Below are positions 34,941 to 45,370 of a stretch of 64,000 bases of DNA, piece by piece. The stretch lies in NCBI GenBank assembly GCA_963383645.1, contig OY726565.1:26870966-26934965 (forward strand), given 5' to 3'. Every line of letters begins with the position of its first letter. The stretch's first letter is position 1. Below the pieces are notes generated by a model. That model had not been told where the DNA came from. It worked only from the letters and a program-made list of their open reading frames with translations, and made no database searches. The translations under genes and the position numbers were made by a program. The stretch is from Muscardinus avellanarius (taxonomy: Eukaryota; Chordata; Mammalia; Rodentia; Gliridae).

Positions 34941-34989
34941 GAAGCATCTGGTTTTAATTTTCTGCGATATTTCTCTGTGTATGCCGCGT

Positions 34990-36047
34990 TGCAAATACTG
35001 ATCCCACTCTTGACAGCCCCAGTTGTGGCCTGGCTACCCAGTGGACTGATCCAGACCTCACTGGCTCAAACAGCAGCCTTGCCTCATGGGAGGCCCCGAT
35101 TCTGGTCTCGCTGGCCCCAACAATGGCCTAACCCCTCAGCTGGCTCTGATCCCGGCCTCGGAGGCCCCAGCACTGGCCTTCCTCATGGCAGGCTCCGATG
35201 CTAGCCAATGGCCCCGGCATTGGCCTAACCCCTCCGCAGGCTCCGATCCAGGCCTTGGAGGCCTCAGTACCGGCTTTGCTTCACGGAAGGCTCTGATGCC
35301 GGCCGCTGGCCCTGGCACTGGCCTAACACCTCGGCAGGCTCCGATTCCAGCCTCCGAGACCCCGGCACCGGCCTTGCCTCGCAGCAGGCTCCGATCCCGG
35401 CCTCACTGGCCCCGGCACTGGCCTAACTCCTCGGCAGGCTCCAATCCCGGCCTCAGAGGCCTCAATAATGGCCTTGCCTCATGGAAGGCTCCAATGCAGG
35501 CCGCTGGTCCCAGCACTGGCCTAACCCCTCAGCAGGCTCCGATCCGGGCCTCGGAGGCCCCAGCACCGGCTTTGTCTCACTGCAGGCTCTGATGTAGGCC
35601 TCACTAGCTCCTGCACCGACCTAACCCCTCGGCAGGCTCCGATCCCGGCCTTGGAAGCCTCAATAGCGGCCTTGCCTCACGGAAGGCTCCAATACCGGCC
35701 GGTGGTCCTGGCACCGGCCTAACCCCTCAGTAGGCTCTGATCCCGGCCTCGGAGGCTCCAGTACCAGCCTTCCTCACGGCAGGCTTCGATGCAAGCCGAT
35801 GGCCCCGGCATCAGCCTAACCCCTCTGCAGGCTCCAATCAGGCCTCGGAGGCCTCAGTAGTGGCCTTGCTTCACGGAAGGCTCTGATGCTGGCTGCTGGC
35901 CCTGGTACTGGCCTAACCCCTCAGCAGGCTACGATCCCGGCCTCTGAGACCCCGGCACCGGCCTTGCCTCGCGGCAGGCTCCGATCCTGGCCTCGCTGGC
36001 CCCAGCATGGGCCTAACCCCTTGGCAGGCTCCAATCCCAGCCTCGGA
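34990..36047. repeat. GC-rich VNTR, about 98-bp units, 591-bp higher-order repeat
   Basis: The marker gcctaac recurs near 35126, 35223, 35321, 35421, 35519, 35618, 35717, 35814, 35911 and 36011, giving ten units of 96-100 bp. Each unit is made of two related halves of about 49 bp (gcaggctccgatcc... and ggaaggctc...). Unit variants recur after six units: 35127-35717 aligns to 35718-36047. A 168-codon frame (35086-35592) is a by-product of the repeats. Confidence 0.92.
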
Positions 36048-36134
36048 AGCTGAGGCTGGCTTTGAATCTGTGTGATCCTCCTGTCTCAGCCTCCCAAGCA
36101 CAGGGATTACAAGCGTGCGCCACCACGCCCGGCT
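36048..36134 (-). mobile_element. B1-dID SINE, 5' part of a split copy
   Basis: agctgaggctggctttgaat to ccaccacgcccggct, the B1 start missing from the copy at 33809-33967. Confidence 0.88.
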
Positions 36135-36206
36135 GTGTGTGTCACATTTTAAAAGGGAAAAGGAAACGTGCAATTATTTTTAATAATATATATATATATT
36201 TTTTTT

Positions 36207-36382
36207 GTTGGTACTGGGGTTCCTGGAAACCCTTCTACCTCCGGGCTATACTCCCAGGCCTATTTTATATTTTTATTTGGAAACAGGGTCTTTTAAGCCA
36301 GCGAGGCTGGTTTCAAACCTGCGTGATTCTCCTGTCTCCGCTTCCCAAGCGCGGGATTACAAGCGTGCACCACTACACCCGG
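36207..36382 (-). mobile_element. B1-dID SINE, young subfamily
   Basis: Reversed copy with ggttcctggaaacccttcta and ttttaagccagcgaggctgg, ending ccactacacccggt. Confidence 0.9.
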
Positions 36383-36479
36383 TTTAATTATATATCTTAA
36401 TCAAGCAATTATATCTGTTATTTCAATATTTAATTCATATAGCAATTTTAATGCGTTATTTCATGTCCTTTTTAATACT

Positions 36480-36658
36480 TTTGTGTGATAGGGATTGAAT
36501 CTAAAGGCATTCTATCTCTGAGCTACACTTCCAACCCTATTTTATTTTCTATTTTGAAACAAAATCTCACCGAGTTGCTGAGGCTGGCCTTAAACCTGTG
36601 CTCTTCCTGTCTCAGCTTCCCAAGTACTGGGATTACAGGCACGTTCTACCTCACTCAA
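36480..36658 (-). mobile_element. B1-dID SINE, diverged
   Basis: Reversed copy from gtgtgatagggattgaatct to gggattacaggcacgttct. Confidence 0.82.
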
Positions 36659-36664
36659 CTCGGT

Positions 36665-36840
36665 TTTGTACTTTATTTCAAAATCCAGTGTGTATTTAAC
36701 ACTTCTACACATCACAGTTTGGTCTGCCACATTTCAGGTGGTGAACAGGGGCATGTGGCTAGTGGCTTTCACACCAGAGAGGGCCACTCTACCACCACTT
36801 GGCTGGAATCAACAGACTTCTATTTATATCTCCTATGAAC
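36665..36840 (+). mobile_element. MER5A-like hAT transposon remnant
   Basis: tctgccacatttcaggtggt, then gcatgtggctagtggctttc, matches the characteristic MER5A motif order. It is a non-autonomous DNA transposon with no coding capacity. Confidence 0.6.
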
Positions 36841-36852
36841 AGTCCTTATCCC

Positions 36853-37825
36853 TTTTTTTTTTTTTTTTTTTTTTTTTAGTATTTTCAAAAATGTAGGAAC
36901 CATGAGTATTAAAACTGAAAGTAAGTTTGAAAAAAAAAAAAAGGAAGGGGGAAAATACCACACCCATTTTCACTGGGGCTTTCTAGCAATGTCCACTAAA
37001 GCTGATGTTAAGTGCCCTATGTCAGATTTCTGAAATATTTTCAGTTCAGCTGCATGCCCATTTAAGAACACAAGGTTCATTTACCATATTTCCCTCTTGG
37101 CCAAGCAGAAATCTAAAAATAAACTCCTAAGTTCTTAGATTTGACCTAACCCTTTATATAAATATCCGTTTGCAGTTGTTATTTTAGCTAAAGAAAAGCC
37201 CAGTCCCCTAAGTCACTTGGTCGTAAAAACTTTAAGAAACTGATTTCTCCCAAACACTTCCTTCCTCTAAATCACATACAAACACAGGGCAAAGGGGAGG
37301 AAGCAAATATTAGATTTTTTTTTTCCCAGAAGAGAACAAAAAAGCCACTCCCCGCCCCATACAACATTCTTTTGTCATTTCCTTTCCCACCACCAAATTT
37401 AAATAATGATTAGTGTATGAAAAAAATTGCTCCCTTAATATAAAGCTTACTTCTTCAGACTGTGGAGCTTTTGTCTAAGAAGTTACAATCTACCCACTGA
37501 GTTTAGAGTGTCCTGTGGGAAATTTCAAGAACTTATACCCTGGTCTGTATCTCTGCTAATGTTTTCCCCACACATGACAGGAATTGGTGGTGAGTGCTTG
37601 CTGAAATAAGTTTATTTTCATTAACTGAAGTCAAGACAATTTTGTATTCATTATTTTAAAAGTGGTTTACTATTTTAAATATCTTAGTGAAAACACTTAA
37701 GAGGAATATTTGATCAGAAAGACATCTGTGAGGAAAGCATTGCATAAAGATGTGGAAGAAATGGCTAGGATTTAAAAGTCTGACTACCTACTACGGGCTC
37801 CTCTTTGAACCTGCGCCTAAATGAA
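36853..37825. other. unique sequence, no gene seen
   Basis: Starts with a 26-nt T homopolymer. The remainder is AT-rich, without a recognised repeat or exon. Confidence 0.45.
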
Positions 37826-37827
37826 AC

Positions 37828-38027
37828 TTTTTTTTTTTTTTGGTGGTGGTACTGGGGATTGAACCCAGGGGCCTTCTACCTCTGATCTACACCCTCAGTC
37901 TGATTTTTTAATTCTTTTATTTTGAAACAGGGTCTCATTAAGTTGTTGAGGCTGGCTGAGAATCTGCCATCCTCCTGTCTCAGTCTCCCAAGTACTGGGA
38001 TTAGAAGGGTGCACCACCATGACTAGC
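37828..38027 (-). mobile_element. B1-dID SINE
   Basis: Reversed copy from ggtactggggattgaaccca to accaccatgactagc. Confidence 0.88.
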
Positions 38028-38217
38028 ATCCAGTAGGAAACCCAAATATGTTGTTTTTTCCTTTCCTCTTGTTCTTTTTCCTTTTAAAAGTATTATAAAA
38101 TTATTGTATTTTTTCCAAAGGGTGTTTATGTCAATTGGATAGAATATTATAATGATGTCTAATTTAGCTGCATAATTATTTATTAGGTAGTAGAAAGGCA
38201 AAATAACATCATAATTT

Positions 38218-38411
38218 TTTGTGTGTGGTACTGGGGATGTAACCCAGGCTCAATGTATCTCTGAGCTACACCCCCAGCCCTATTTTTATTCTTTATTTTG
38301 AAATAGGGTCTCACTGAGTTGTAAGTAGCTGAGGCTGGCTGTGAACCTGGATCCTCCTGTCTCAGCCTCCCAAATGCTGGGATTACAAACATGTGCCACC
38401 ACGCCTGGCTC
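38218..38411 (-). mobile_element. B1-dID SINE
   Basis: Reversed copy from gtggtactggggatgtaacc to ccaccacgcctggct. cataatttttt on both sides is a likely TSD. Confidence 0.88.
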
Positions 38412-38517
38412 CATAATTTTTTTAAATGGTGGGAGGTCCAGTATGTATTATCATCTGATATTATCTGGTTAGAATGCTTACGTAGTAGATTTGTACCTAA
38501 AACCATAAAAGGCATTC

Positions 38518-38702
38518 TTTTTTTTTTTTTTTTTTTTGGTATTGGGGTTGTGCCCAGAAGTATTCTGCTTCCAAGCTATACTCCAGACCTATTTTATTTT
38601 GAGAAAAAATCTTGCTAAGTTTCTGAGACTGACCTTCAATCTGTGATCTTCTTGATTTAGCCTCCCAAGTACTGGAATTAAAGGCATGCACCATGCCCCT
38701 CT
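38518..38702 (-). mobile_element. B1-dID SINE, diverged
   Basis: T20 tract then ggtattggggttgtgccc to gcaccatgcccctc. Confidence 0.82.
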
Positions 38703-38719
38703 CATAAAGTGCAACGTGT

Positions 38720-38896
38720 ATGTGTGGGTACTGGGGATCAAACCCAGGGCATTCTATCTCTGAACTACACCCCCAGACTTTTTTTATTCTAAAACAGGGT
38801 CTCACTAATTTGCCGAGAGTCTCGCTAATTTGCTGAGGCTGCTCTTGAACTCCCGTCTGTCTCTCAAGAACTGAGATTACAGGTGTGTGCCTGGCT
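38720..38896 (-). mobile_element. B1-dID SINE, distal B1 end shortened
   Basis: Reversed copy from gggtactggggatcaaaccc to gtgtgtgcctggct. Confidence 0.83.
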
Positions 38897-38944
38897 ATGA
38901 AGTGTAATTTTTCAAAGGGAAATCATTTTAAGTACATATGATAG

Positions 38945-39118
38945 ACTTAGAGTTTCCCTTTTATTTATACTTTATTGGTACATTATAGTCTCCCGTCACA
39001 ATGCAGTTCATAGCAATGGTGGCACACCATTGCACTTGGTGGCTCCCCCAGCTCCCTCCTCATTTCCTTGCCCCTCTCCCACACAGAGTGTTGAGATTGG
39101 CATTGGTATACTCACAAA
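38945..39118 (-). mobile_element. L1 3' end fragment
   Basis: The complement ends gtaccaataaagtataaata, preceded by a G-rich tract (complement of ccccagctccctcctcattt), as in other L1 3' UTRs here. Confidence 0.65.
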
Positions 39119-39119
39119 T

Positions 39120-39345
39120 GTACACAAATTCACTGACTGATATCTACCAACAGCAATAATGCTAGCTATCCTTGCTCAAAACATTTTAGCAAAATATCAC
39201 TTAACCTCAAATAACATTTGGTGGCTTCAAATTAGATTCATCCTTTGAAGACACTGATTTGTCACTATCACAAAAAAATTGATGCTGATGTTTAAGGTAA
39301 TTCCAAAAGAGGAGTTCCCCAAATATCTGGACAATGTTAGAATCA
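39120..39345 (-). repeat. unknown diverged repeat, copy 1 (inverted pair)
   Basis: The reverse complement aligns by eye to 40190-40410 over about 170 bp or more. Shared blocks are ggggaactcctcttttgga, gacaaatcagtgt and gctaaaatgttttg. The overlapping frame 39227-39421 shares LGNSSFGIT and TNQC..R.NLI with the frame at 40142, but this may be simple DNA similarity. Confidence 0.6.
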
Positions 39346-39429
39346 AGCAAATTAACCCACAGCCTCTAAAGGTGGCTACTCCAGCAAAACAGAATTCATT
39401 GGGATGCATAAATTCTGGCACATTAATTA

Positions 39430-40140
39430 AAAATTAGTAACATCAGTTTCTAACCAGAACAAGAGAGGGAGAGTAATGAGGAGTACTGACTCCGTTTTAG
39501 AGTGAGGAAGCTCCTGCACTCTTGCTTGTTTTGTGGTGAGGCCTTTGAAACTCTAATGGTTCTCTGCTGTTAAAATCCCCATCCTCCTGGCATTGTTCCA
39601 AAATGCTGGGGCCTGTGTTTCCTTTCGCGTTGATTTCTAAGCTTCCTTACATTTTCAGGTCAGCGGCTAAATTCTTTTATTAGTTCATCTTCACTTCATT
39701 TCAAACAGAACATTTTAGAGAAAAATCCTCTGATTTTGCTGCAAATTGCTCCCTTCTCGAGATAATGTTTCCCAATAAATACTACAGTGAATATTTTTCC
39801 AGCTGCCACTCAGAGCTCCTGTGTCCCCAGCGTGAGGGTGGCTTTGCCTCACTCTTCAAATGAGCCTGGGCCGTGCTGCTCATGCCACGTGGAGGAGCGA
39901 CGCTCCCGGGACTGTGGGGGTGCAGCGGCTGTCCTCTCTCACTGCTGTTTGGTGCCCTTATGACTAAATCTTTAAAGGTTGAGATCCAAAGGGGGAGCTT
40001 ATGCAGGGCCTTTTACTAAATACTTCTAGATACTGTATCTACCCTAAAAGTAATTTTTGTGCTTAATAAAATTGTTCTAAACAAATTATATTTTATATTT
40101 TATAGAGGAACATGGCATTTATAAAATAATAGGCTAGAAA
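39430..40140. other. unique sequence, spacer of the inverted pair
   Basis: Moderately CpG-containing around 39880-39950 (ccacgtggaggagcgacgct). No gene recognised. Confidence 0.4.
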
Positions 40141-40189
40141 AATGTGCTATTTAATTTCCAAAAGATATATCAAAGGTCTCACCAAAGGC

Positions 40190-40410
40190 CCATCACAACA
40201 CTGTCTAAATATTTTGGGGAACTCCTCTTTTGGAATTACCTTCAGCAGGAGCATCACTTTCTTCAGAATGTTGACAAATCAGTGTACTCAAAGGGTGAAT
40301 CTAATTCCAAGCTCCCAGGTGTCTTCTAACGTTAAGTGATACTTTGCTAAAATGTTTTGCCCAAGAACAGCAAGAGATATCAGCAATCGCATGGACTGAA
40401 CACACATGGT
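40190..40410 (+). repeat. unknown diverged repeat, copy 2 (inverted pair)
   Basis: See copy 1. Orientation is opposite, with about 860 bp between the best-matching parts. The family is not recognised; it could be an old transposon or LTR fragment. Confidence 0.6.
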
Positions 40411-41525
40411 GTTTAGGAAGACTTTTGTCTAAAGCCTTTGACGATTGCTGATAGTACCCTTTTAGGGCTAGATGAATACTTCAGTGACTCTGAGCAGAAG
40501 CTTCATTGGTAGCTTCAGGCCAAGGCTGCTCACTGCCTCAGTCTACCTTCCCCGGACCTCTTAGCTGTTGTAGTAGCCAGGGAGATGGAATGCTCCAGAT
40601 GGTGTAGCTTAAAGATGGAGAAAGGGTTCATAGTAGCTGTCACACAGATTTGGGCTAAAAAGAAACTTTTATTGGGTTTCACTATAGCAATTTGGGGATC
40701 AATTTGTAGCTATCACAGTCTAGCCTATTTTAAGATAACAATAAATATAAGATTTTTAAGGACTATAGAACAATTTCATTCTGGGAAAACATGGTCTTAG
40801 CGACTGCTTTAATTCTATATTTTTAGAGATTGTTACCTAGAAGTTATTAAATAATCTGTTGAATGTACTATACATTTCCACATCTTTAAAGAATCATGGT
40901 ATAATAAAATAGCAGTATGAGTTATGTAAAATAGAGCTAGTTTACTTTACCACATTTCTTAGACTCTACATTGTATGAGATTCCATATTTTAACCTTCTA
41001 AATTCAGATGCATCTTACCCAAGATAGTACCTTAGATGTGATGAAATATTTAATTTTGATCATTTGGAAGCATTTGAGGTCTTTCATAGCCTTCAGGTAA
41101 TTATTACATAAATGGATTATGACTGCTCTATAGTTAGACTTGCTAATAGGGTTCCAAGCTATGGTTCCTTTAAGCTGTAGAACCCACCTTACAGCTGGTT
41201 CCTTACACCTTTTCTGAATCTTCTGTCTAACTCTCCATTCTGTGGAATTCTGACCCCATCACATGCACTTCCATGTCTTATGTCTTATCTTTCAACTTCA
41301 GAGAATTTGTCCTCAGGAGTACTTTTCCATCTACAACTTTTGGATTTCGAGAGCATTGTTCCCAAAATGAGGTCCATGGAAGATTCAGCTTCCTGTCCCT
41401 TTTCAGTCAGCTCAGGCCTCAAGACTCCATGTTCAACCCTTGGACCAGGCTTCTTTGTGCTCGGTGAGGCCTCTCATCAGTGAGTTCCTGTTGTGTTTAC
41501 CCCAATCCCACTGTCACTCAACATA
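40411..41525. other. unique sequence
   Basis: Frames up to 71 codons without domains. No repeat recognised with confidence. Confidence 0.45.
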
Positions 41526-41529
41526 AAAA

Positions 41530-41783
41530 CCTTAGCAGGGCTGGGCATGGAGACACACGTTTGTAATCCCAGGACTTAGGATGCTGAGACAGGAGGATCA
41601 CAGATTCAAAGCCAGCCTCAGCAGCTTAGTGAAGCCCTTGGAACTTAGTGATATTCTGTTTCCAACTAAAATATTAAAAAATATAGGTCTGGAGGTGATA
41701 CTTCCATCCCTAGTATCACCACCACTACCACTACCACCACCACCACCACCACCACCAAACAACAGTAAAATACCTTAGCAGGG
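41530..41783 (+). mobile_element. B1-dID SINE with (CCA)n tail and TSD
   Basis: Forward copy from ctgggcatggagacacacg to tccctagtatcaccacc. ccttagcaggg occurs at 41530-41540 and 41773-41783. The ID-like half is shortened. Confidence 0.85.
41712..41757. repeat. (CCA)n microsatellite in SINE tail
   Basis: About 14 imperfect ACC units within the SINE TSDs. Confidence 0.9.
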
Positions 41784-42863
41784 AGAGGAGAGGTGGTAGC
41801 AACAGAATACAAAAGCCATCATAACCATATTTGCCAGAGTTAAGGTTAATAATCTACTATCATAATACAATGAAAATTCTAGGAATGCTTGGATTATTAA
41901 GTAATTTCCACAATTACCAGAATTTTCAGAGGGCCCAGAATTCCCAAGTAAATGGAATTTGAAAACCATTGCTCATAAGTTTATTATTAACAAGTAGGTA
42001 ACTTTTAACTCACCACACATAGTTTTATAGACTTGTCCAGAAAATGCTAGCTGATACTCTGAGATCCTATAGGAAATTATTACTTCAGGAAAGTATTTCT
42101 TCCCCTAGAGAACCAGGATTAAGTACATTTCAACAATTTTTGAAGATATCATAGTAGTCATTATTTTACTTAGTGAAAATAAACTGAAGTTCAACTCCCT
42201 CCAAGTTCTAAATATTCACTAGAAAAAGAATACTTAAGTGCATTATTTTTAAGCAGTGTAATGTAATCTTAAGAAATGCTTAAAATAGAAACTAGAAAGG
42301 CAATGTTAACACTTGGAAGAATAGCATGAAATATTGGTAAAAGAAAAAGCAGGGCAAAGAGTTAAAATTAAAAGGAAAGTCATAGTTGTGGAATGAGATC
42401 TTTAGCTCCGTGCCGCTTTAAATTTGTATTGATAAAAATATTCTTCATTTTCAAAGGGACTGATTAGGTAGGGTGCTGGTGGGGATTTTCTTTTCACGAG
42501 AACTTGAATAGTTTTTCCAGAGATAATACTTGAACGTGTTGGAGTTCAACACTGGCCCAGAGCCCTGAGACTACTGATAAACTTGGGGCTAGGGGAATAG
42601 AGAGGTCACAAGGGCTGCAGGCTACCACTGGAAAGCTCACCAAAAAGAAGAGAGCGCAATGATACCTAGCTTCGGGGGGTAGAGGCACGGATGAAACTCC
42701 AGGCATGGCAAAAATGGGGTCAATACTGAATACGATACTTAGCAAATAAATAGCACTTGGGTCTCCTTCAGACCCAACCTCTTTCATATCGTTTGTCACA
42801 TTTACACGCAGTTGTGCCAAGTTTAGAGTGGAGCTGAAAATAAAAAAAAGTCAATGGTCTGAA

Positions 42864-42912
<49 letters not shown>

Positions 42913-43285
42913 CACGCATTATAAAATCTGTCCTGTTCTGTGTTTTGAAAAGGAATGTTAATAACCTTAAGGGGACCATTTTCCTATTCAGAGCAGCACT
43001 AGTATAGAATCCTATCTGTGGCAGGGACTCAAGCTGTAGTCAGAACAGATGCAATTTGACAGCAGAAAGGAACATAATAGCCATTTGGAAGCACATGTTT
43101 TTGAATTAAACAGAAGAAAACACATTTCTCCATCACATCGTTAGTGTGCATATTTACTACATGTGGTCTAGGGAAAGATGAATTCTAGAGTCACATACAG
43201 ATGTGCTTAGAAAAAGATGTTGAATAGGCCTGTCTGAAAAGTTCTGAGACCTGTGCAGGTACTCTGAAGTCAGAGATTACAGAGT
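41784..43285. other. unique sequence
   Basis: No coding exon recognised. A 108-codon minus frame (42494-42820) has no domain. A TG/CG run lies at 42867-42917. Confidence 0.45.
42867..42917. repeat. (TG)n(CG)n alternating purine-pyrimidine tract
   Basis: About 20 TG units run into gcgcgcgcacgca, a strictly alternating tract able to adopt Z-DNA. Confidence 0.95.
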
Positions 43286-43355
43286 GGTTGTTAAGACCTT
43301 GGACATTAGAGCTAGACTGCCTGGCTTTAAATCCCAGTTGTACCATTTCCTGATA
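43286..43355 (+). mobile_element. MIR fragment
   Basis: gtggttgttaagaccttgga, then gctagactgcctggctttaa, is the sense 5' part of MIR. Confidence 0.65.
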
Positions 43356-44573
43356 AATATATATCAGGTTTTTAGCAGAAACCATAAGCTTTTGCTTTAG
43401 TTAAGGACTTGTACACTGCAGAACTAGCCTTGTAACTCCCCCAACCACCTCAAAATTTTTGCTTTCTTCCACTGTTTAGGGGACTTCCAGGTACTTTAAC
43501 AGAATGCAGAATGGGCTTAACCTGATAGTGGTTTATTTCTTACTCATATAAAGACCATGCACATATAATTGAGTCTATGAAGTTATATAGGAACCGAAAC
43601 TCCTTGCATGCTCTATCTTGACCATTCTCCAGGACATCACAATCTTTCATATCCAAAAGACAGATTGGAGAAGAGACACCAGTGGGGGAGGGATCACCAG
43701 CTTCTTAAAACCTTGTGCTTGGAAGAGATACATCACCTCTACATATTTTATCGGTAAAACAAAATTACGTAGTTGTGCCTGTAGGCCAGTGGGGCTGGGA
43801 AACGCAGTTCCAGACTAAGGACCATAAAAGGGAAAGCACAAATTTTTCGTAGATAGTCAGCTTTCCTTTCCAGATTTGAAGAACTGAGTTGCAAGAAAGG
43901 GATAGTAGACGTCTCATTCCTAAGTGCTTATTGGCCTACAGAACTGGCAGCATCATCTTGATATGTTCCCCACAACAGAAGGTGAGGGCAATCTTGGGAA
44001 ATTTTGATGTGGTCCTGGAGTTTGGGGACCAAATGTAAATGGGGAGATAGCAATTTATTTCTCAGCTGGTGAGTTTGTAAGACCTTACCAGACCAGTGGA
44101 ATCAGTGGTATGTGGCAACCCTGATAAAGACATAGAACAAAGTAAAGATAAGCTCTCGGTCCATCAGAAGCTCTGCGTAAGGACCTTAGTGGTCACCATG
44201 ACTTTACAAGAAGGTATATAAAAGTTAGAGGAGGAGCTGTTTGGCAGCTGCTGGCCAGAAAAGATGAGAGTCCACTCAGGAAGGGCTTTGGAGACATAGA
44301 TTTCTGCTGTAGCCAAAAGGGAAATGTGGTCATCTCTGAAGGATTTTTTAGTGAGGGAGAGGCCAAAGTGGTGCTGGAGAACACACCTAAAAAACCACAC
44401 TTAACATCTGTGCAGAGACCTGAAGGTTGGGGGAGACCACCAGGAGGAGGTTCTAGTTACTTTTCCCCAATAGTAGACAGCCAGCTATATTAGACTTTTC
44501 TCCTTTTCCCATTTATTTTCCCTTCTAACAGCTCATGTGAATAGGGTTTGGAACAGTTAAAGAGAAAAAATAT
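43356..44573. other. unique sequence
   Basis: Short overlapping frames (63-78 codons) on both strands at 43.6-44.4 kb. No product recognised. Confidence 0.4.
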
Positions 44574-44707
44574 AGTCAGGCATGGTGGCTCATGCCTGTA
44601 ATACCAGTACTTGGGAGGCTGAGACAGAAGGATTACAGATTTTAGGCCAGCCTCAGCAATTTAGTGAGACCCTAAGCAACTTAGCAAAACTCTTTAAAAA
44701 TCTAAAT
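44574..44707 (+). mobile_element. B1-like half of a SINE
   Basis: gtcaggcatggtggctcatg to cttagcaaaactctttaaaa, with no ID half of its own before the next SINE starts. Confidence 0.8.
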
Positions 44708-44915
44708 AAGCCGGTCATCGTGGTGCACACTTGTAATCCCAGTACTCGAGAGGCTGAGACAGGAGGATCGCAGTTTTGTGGCAAATCTCAGATACTTAGT
44801 GATGCCCTCTATAACTTAATGAGGACCTGTTTCAAAATAACGAATAAAAAAATAGGGCTGGAAGTGTAGCTTGGAGGTGGAGTGCTCCTGATTTCAACCC
44901 TCGGTACCAAAACAA
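44708..44915 (+). mobile_element. B1-dID SINE
   Basis: taagccggtcatcgtggtgc to tttcaaccctcggtacca. It sits where the A-rich linker of the preceding half would be. Confidence 0.85.
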
Positions 44916-45154
44916 ATCAACAAAAATCAAAACAGAGAAAACCAGGTCTCTTAAGGGCTACAGGCCTCATAAGCCAAAGATTAAGATTGGGGAAGAAGAA
45001 ATATGAAAGAATTTAAAATGAGAAGAAATGAATGAAACTGCTTTAACATCTGAAAGAGACCAGAAAGTTACAAGATCTTCTAGAGATGCAAGTAGGTGAT
45101 TGAAAAAGTAAATTCTGCAGATTGTGATTAAATACAGTGATATAAAAATAAATA

Positions 45155-45370
45155 TAAAAAGCCTCACCGGGCGTGGTGGCACATACTTGTAATCCCCGCA
45201 CTTGGGAAGAGGAGACAGGAGGATCGCACAGGTTCGAAGCCAGCCGTGCTGGCTTAAGAGATCCTGTTTCAAAAAGAAAAAAAAAAAAAATAGGGCTTGG
45301 AGTGTAGCCCAGAGGTAGAAGGTTTTCCAGAAAGCCCAGTACCACCACCAAAAAAAAAAAAAAAAAGCCT
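45155..45370 (+). mobile_element. B1-dID SINE, young subfamily, short TSD
   Basis: caccgggcgtggtggcacat to cccagtaccaccacc and an A15 tail. aaaaagcctc occurs at both flanks. Carries the gtgctggcttaagagat marker. Confidence 0.9.

Larger units (their letters stand above)
33968..36047 (-). mobile_element. composite VNTR retrotransposon (SVA-like or L1 chimera)
   Basis: A minus-strand insertion splits a B1-dID and is bounded by agctgaggctggctttg at 33951-33967 and 36048-36064. Read from its 5' end it holds a GC-rich VNTR (36047 to about 34990), a short unique part and an A-rich end at about 34757-34790. A segment with an AATAAA and A-rich end at about 34560-34600 follows, then an L1 3' UTR-like piece (34370-34560). 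Last comes an antisense MaLR-like piece whose AATAAA lies about 15 nt before the final poly(A) at 33968-33979. The ancient MaLR part inside a younger SINE means it was carried in, not old local sequence. No protein is encoded. Analogous to SVA in architecture only; origin unknown. Confidence 0.75.

Noticed and set aside
35086..35592. 168-codon open frame in the GC-rich repeat
   Set aside because: It is a by-product of stop-poor GC-rich tandem units whose 96-100 bp period is not a constant multiple of three. There is no start context or protein family, and the retroelement's sense strand is the other one.
34990..36047. CRISPR array
   Set aside because: Units are contiguous with no unique spacers, and the genome is a mammal's. 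This is a VNTR.
39227..40339. Shared peptide LGNSSFGIT in two frames as a conserved protein
   Set aside because: The similarity continues across the DNA outside the frames and the frames are short, so it is better explained by a duplicated repeat.
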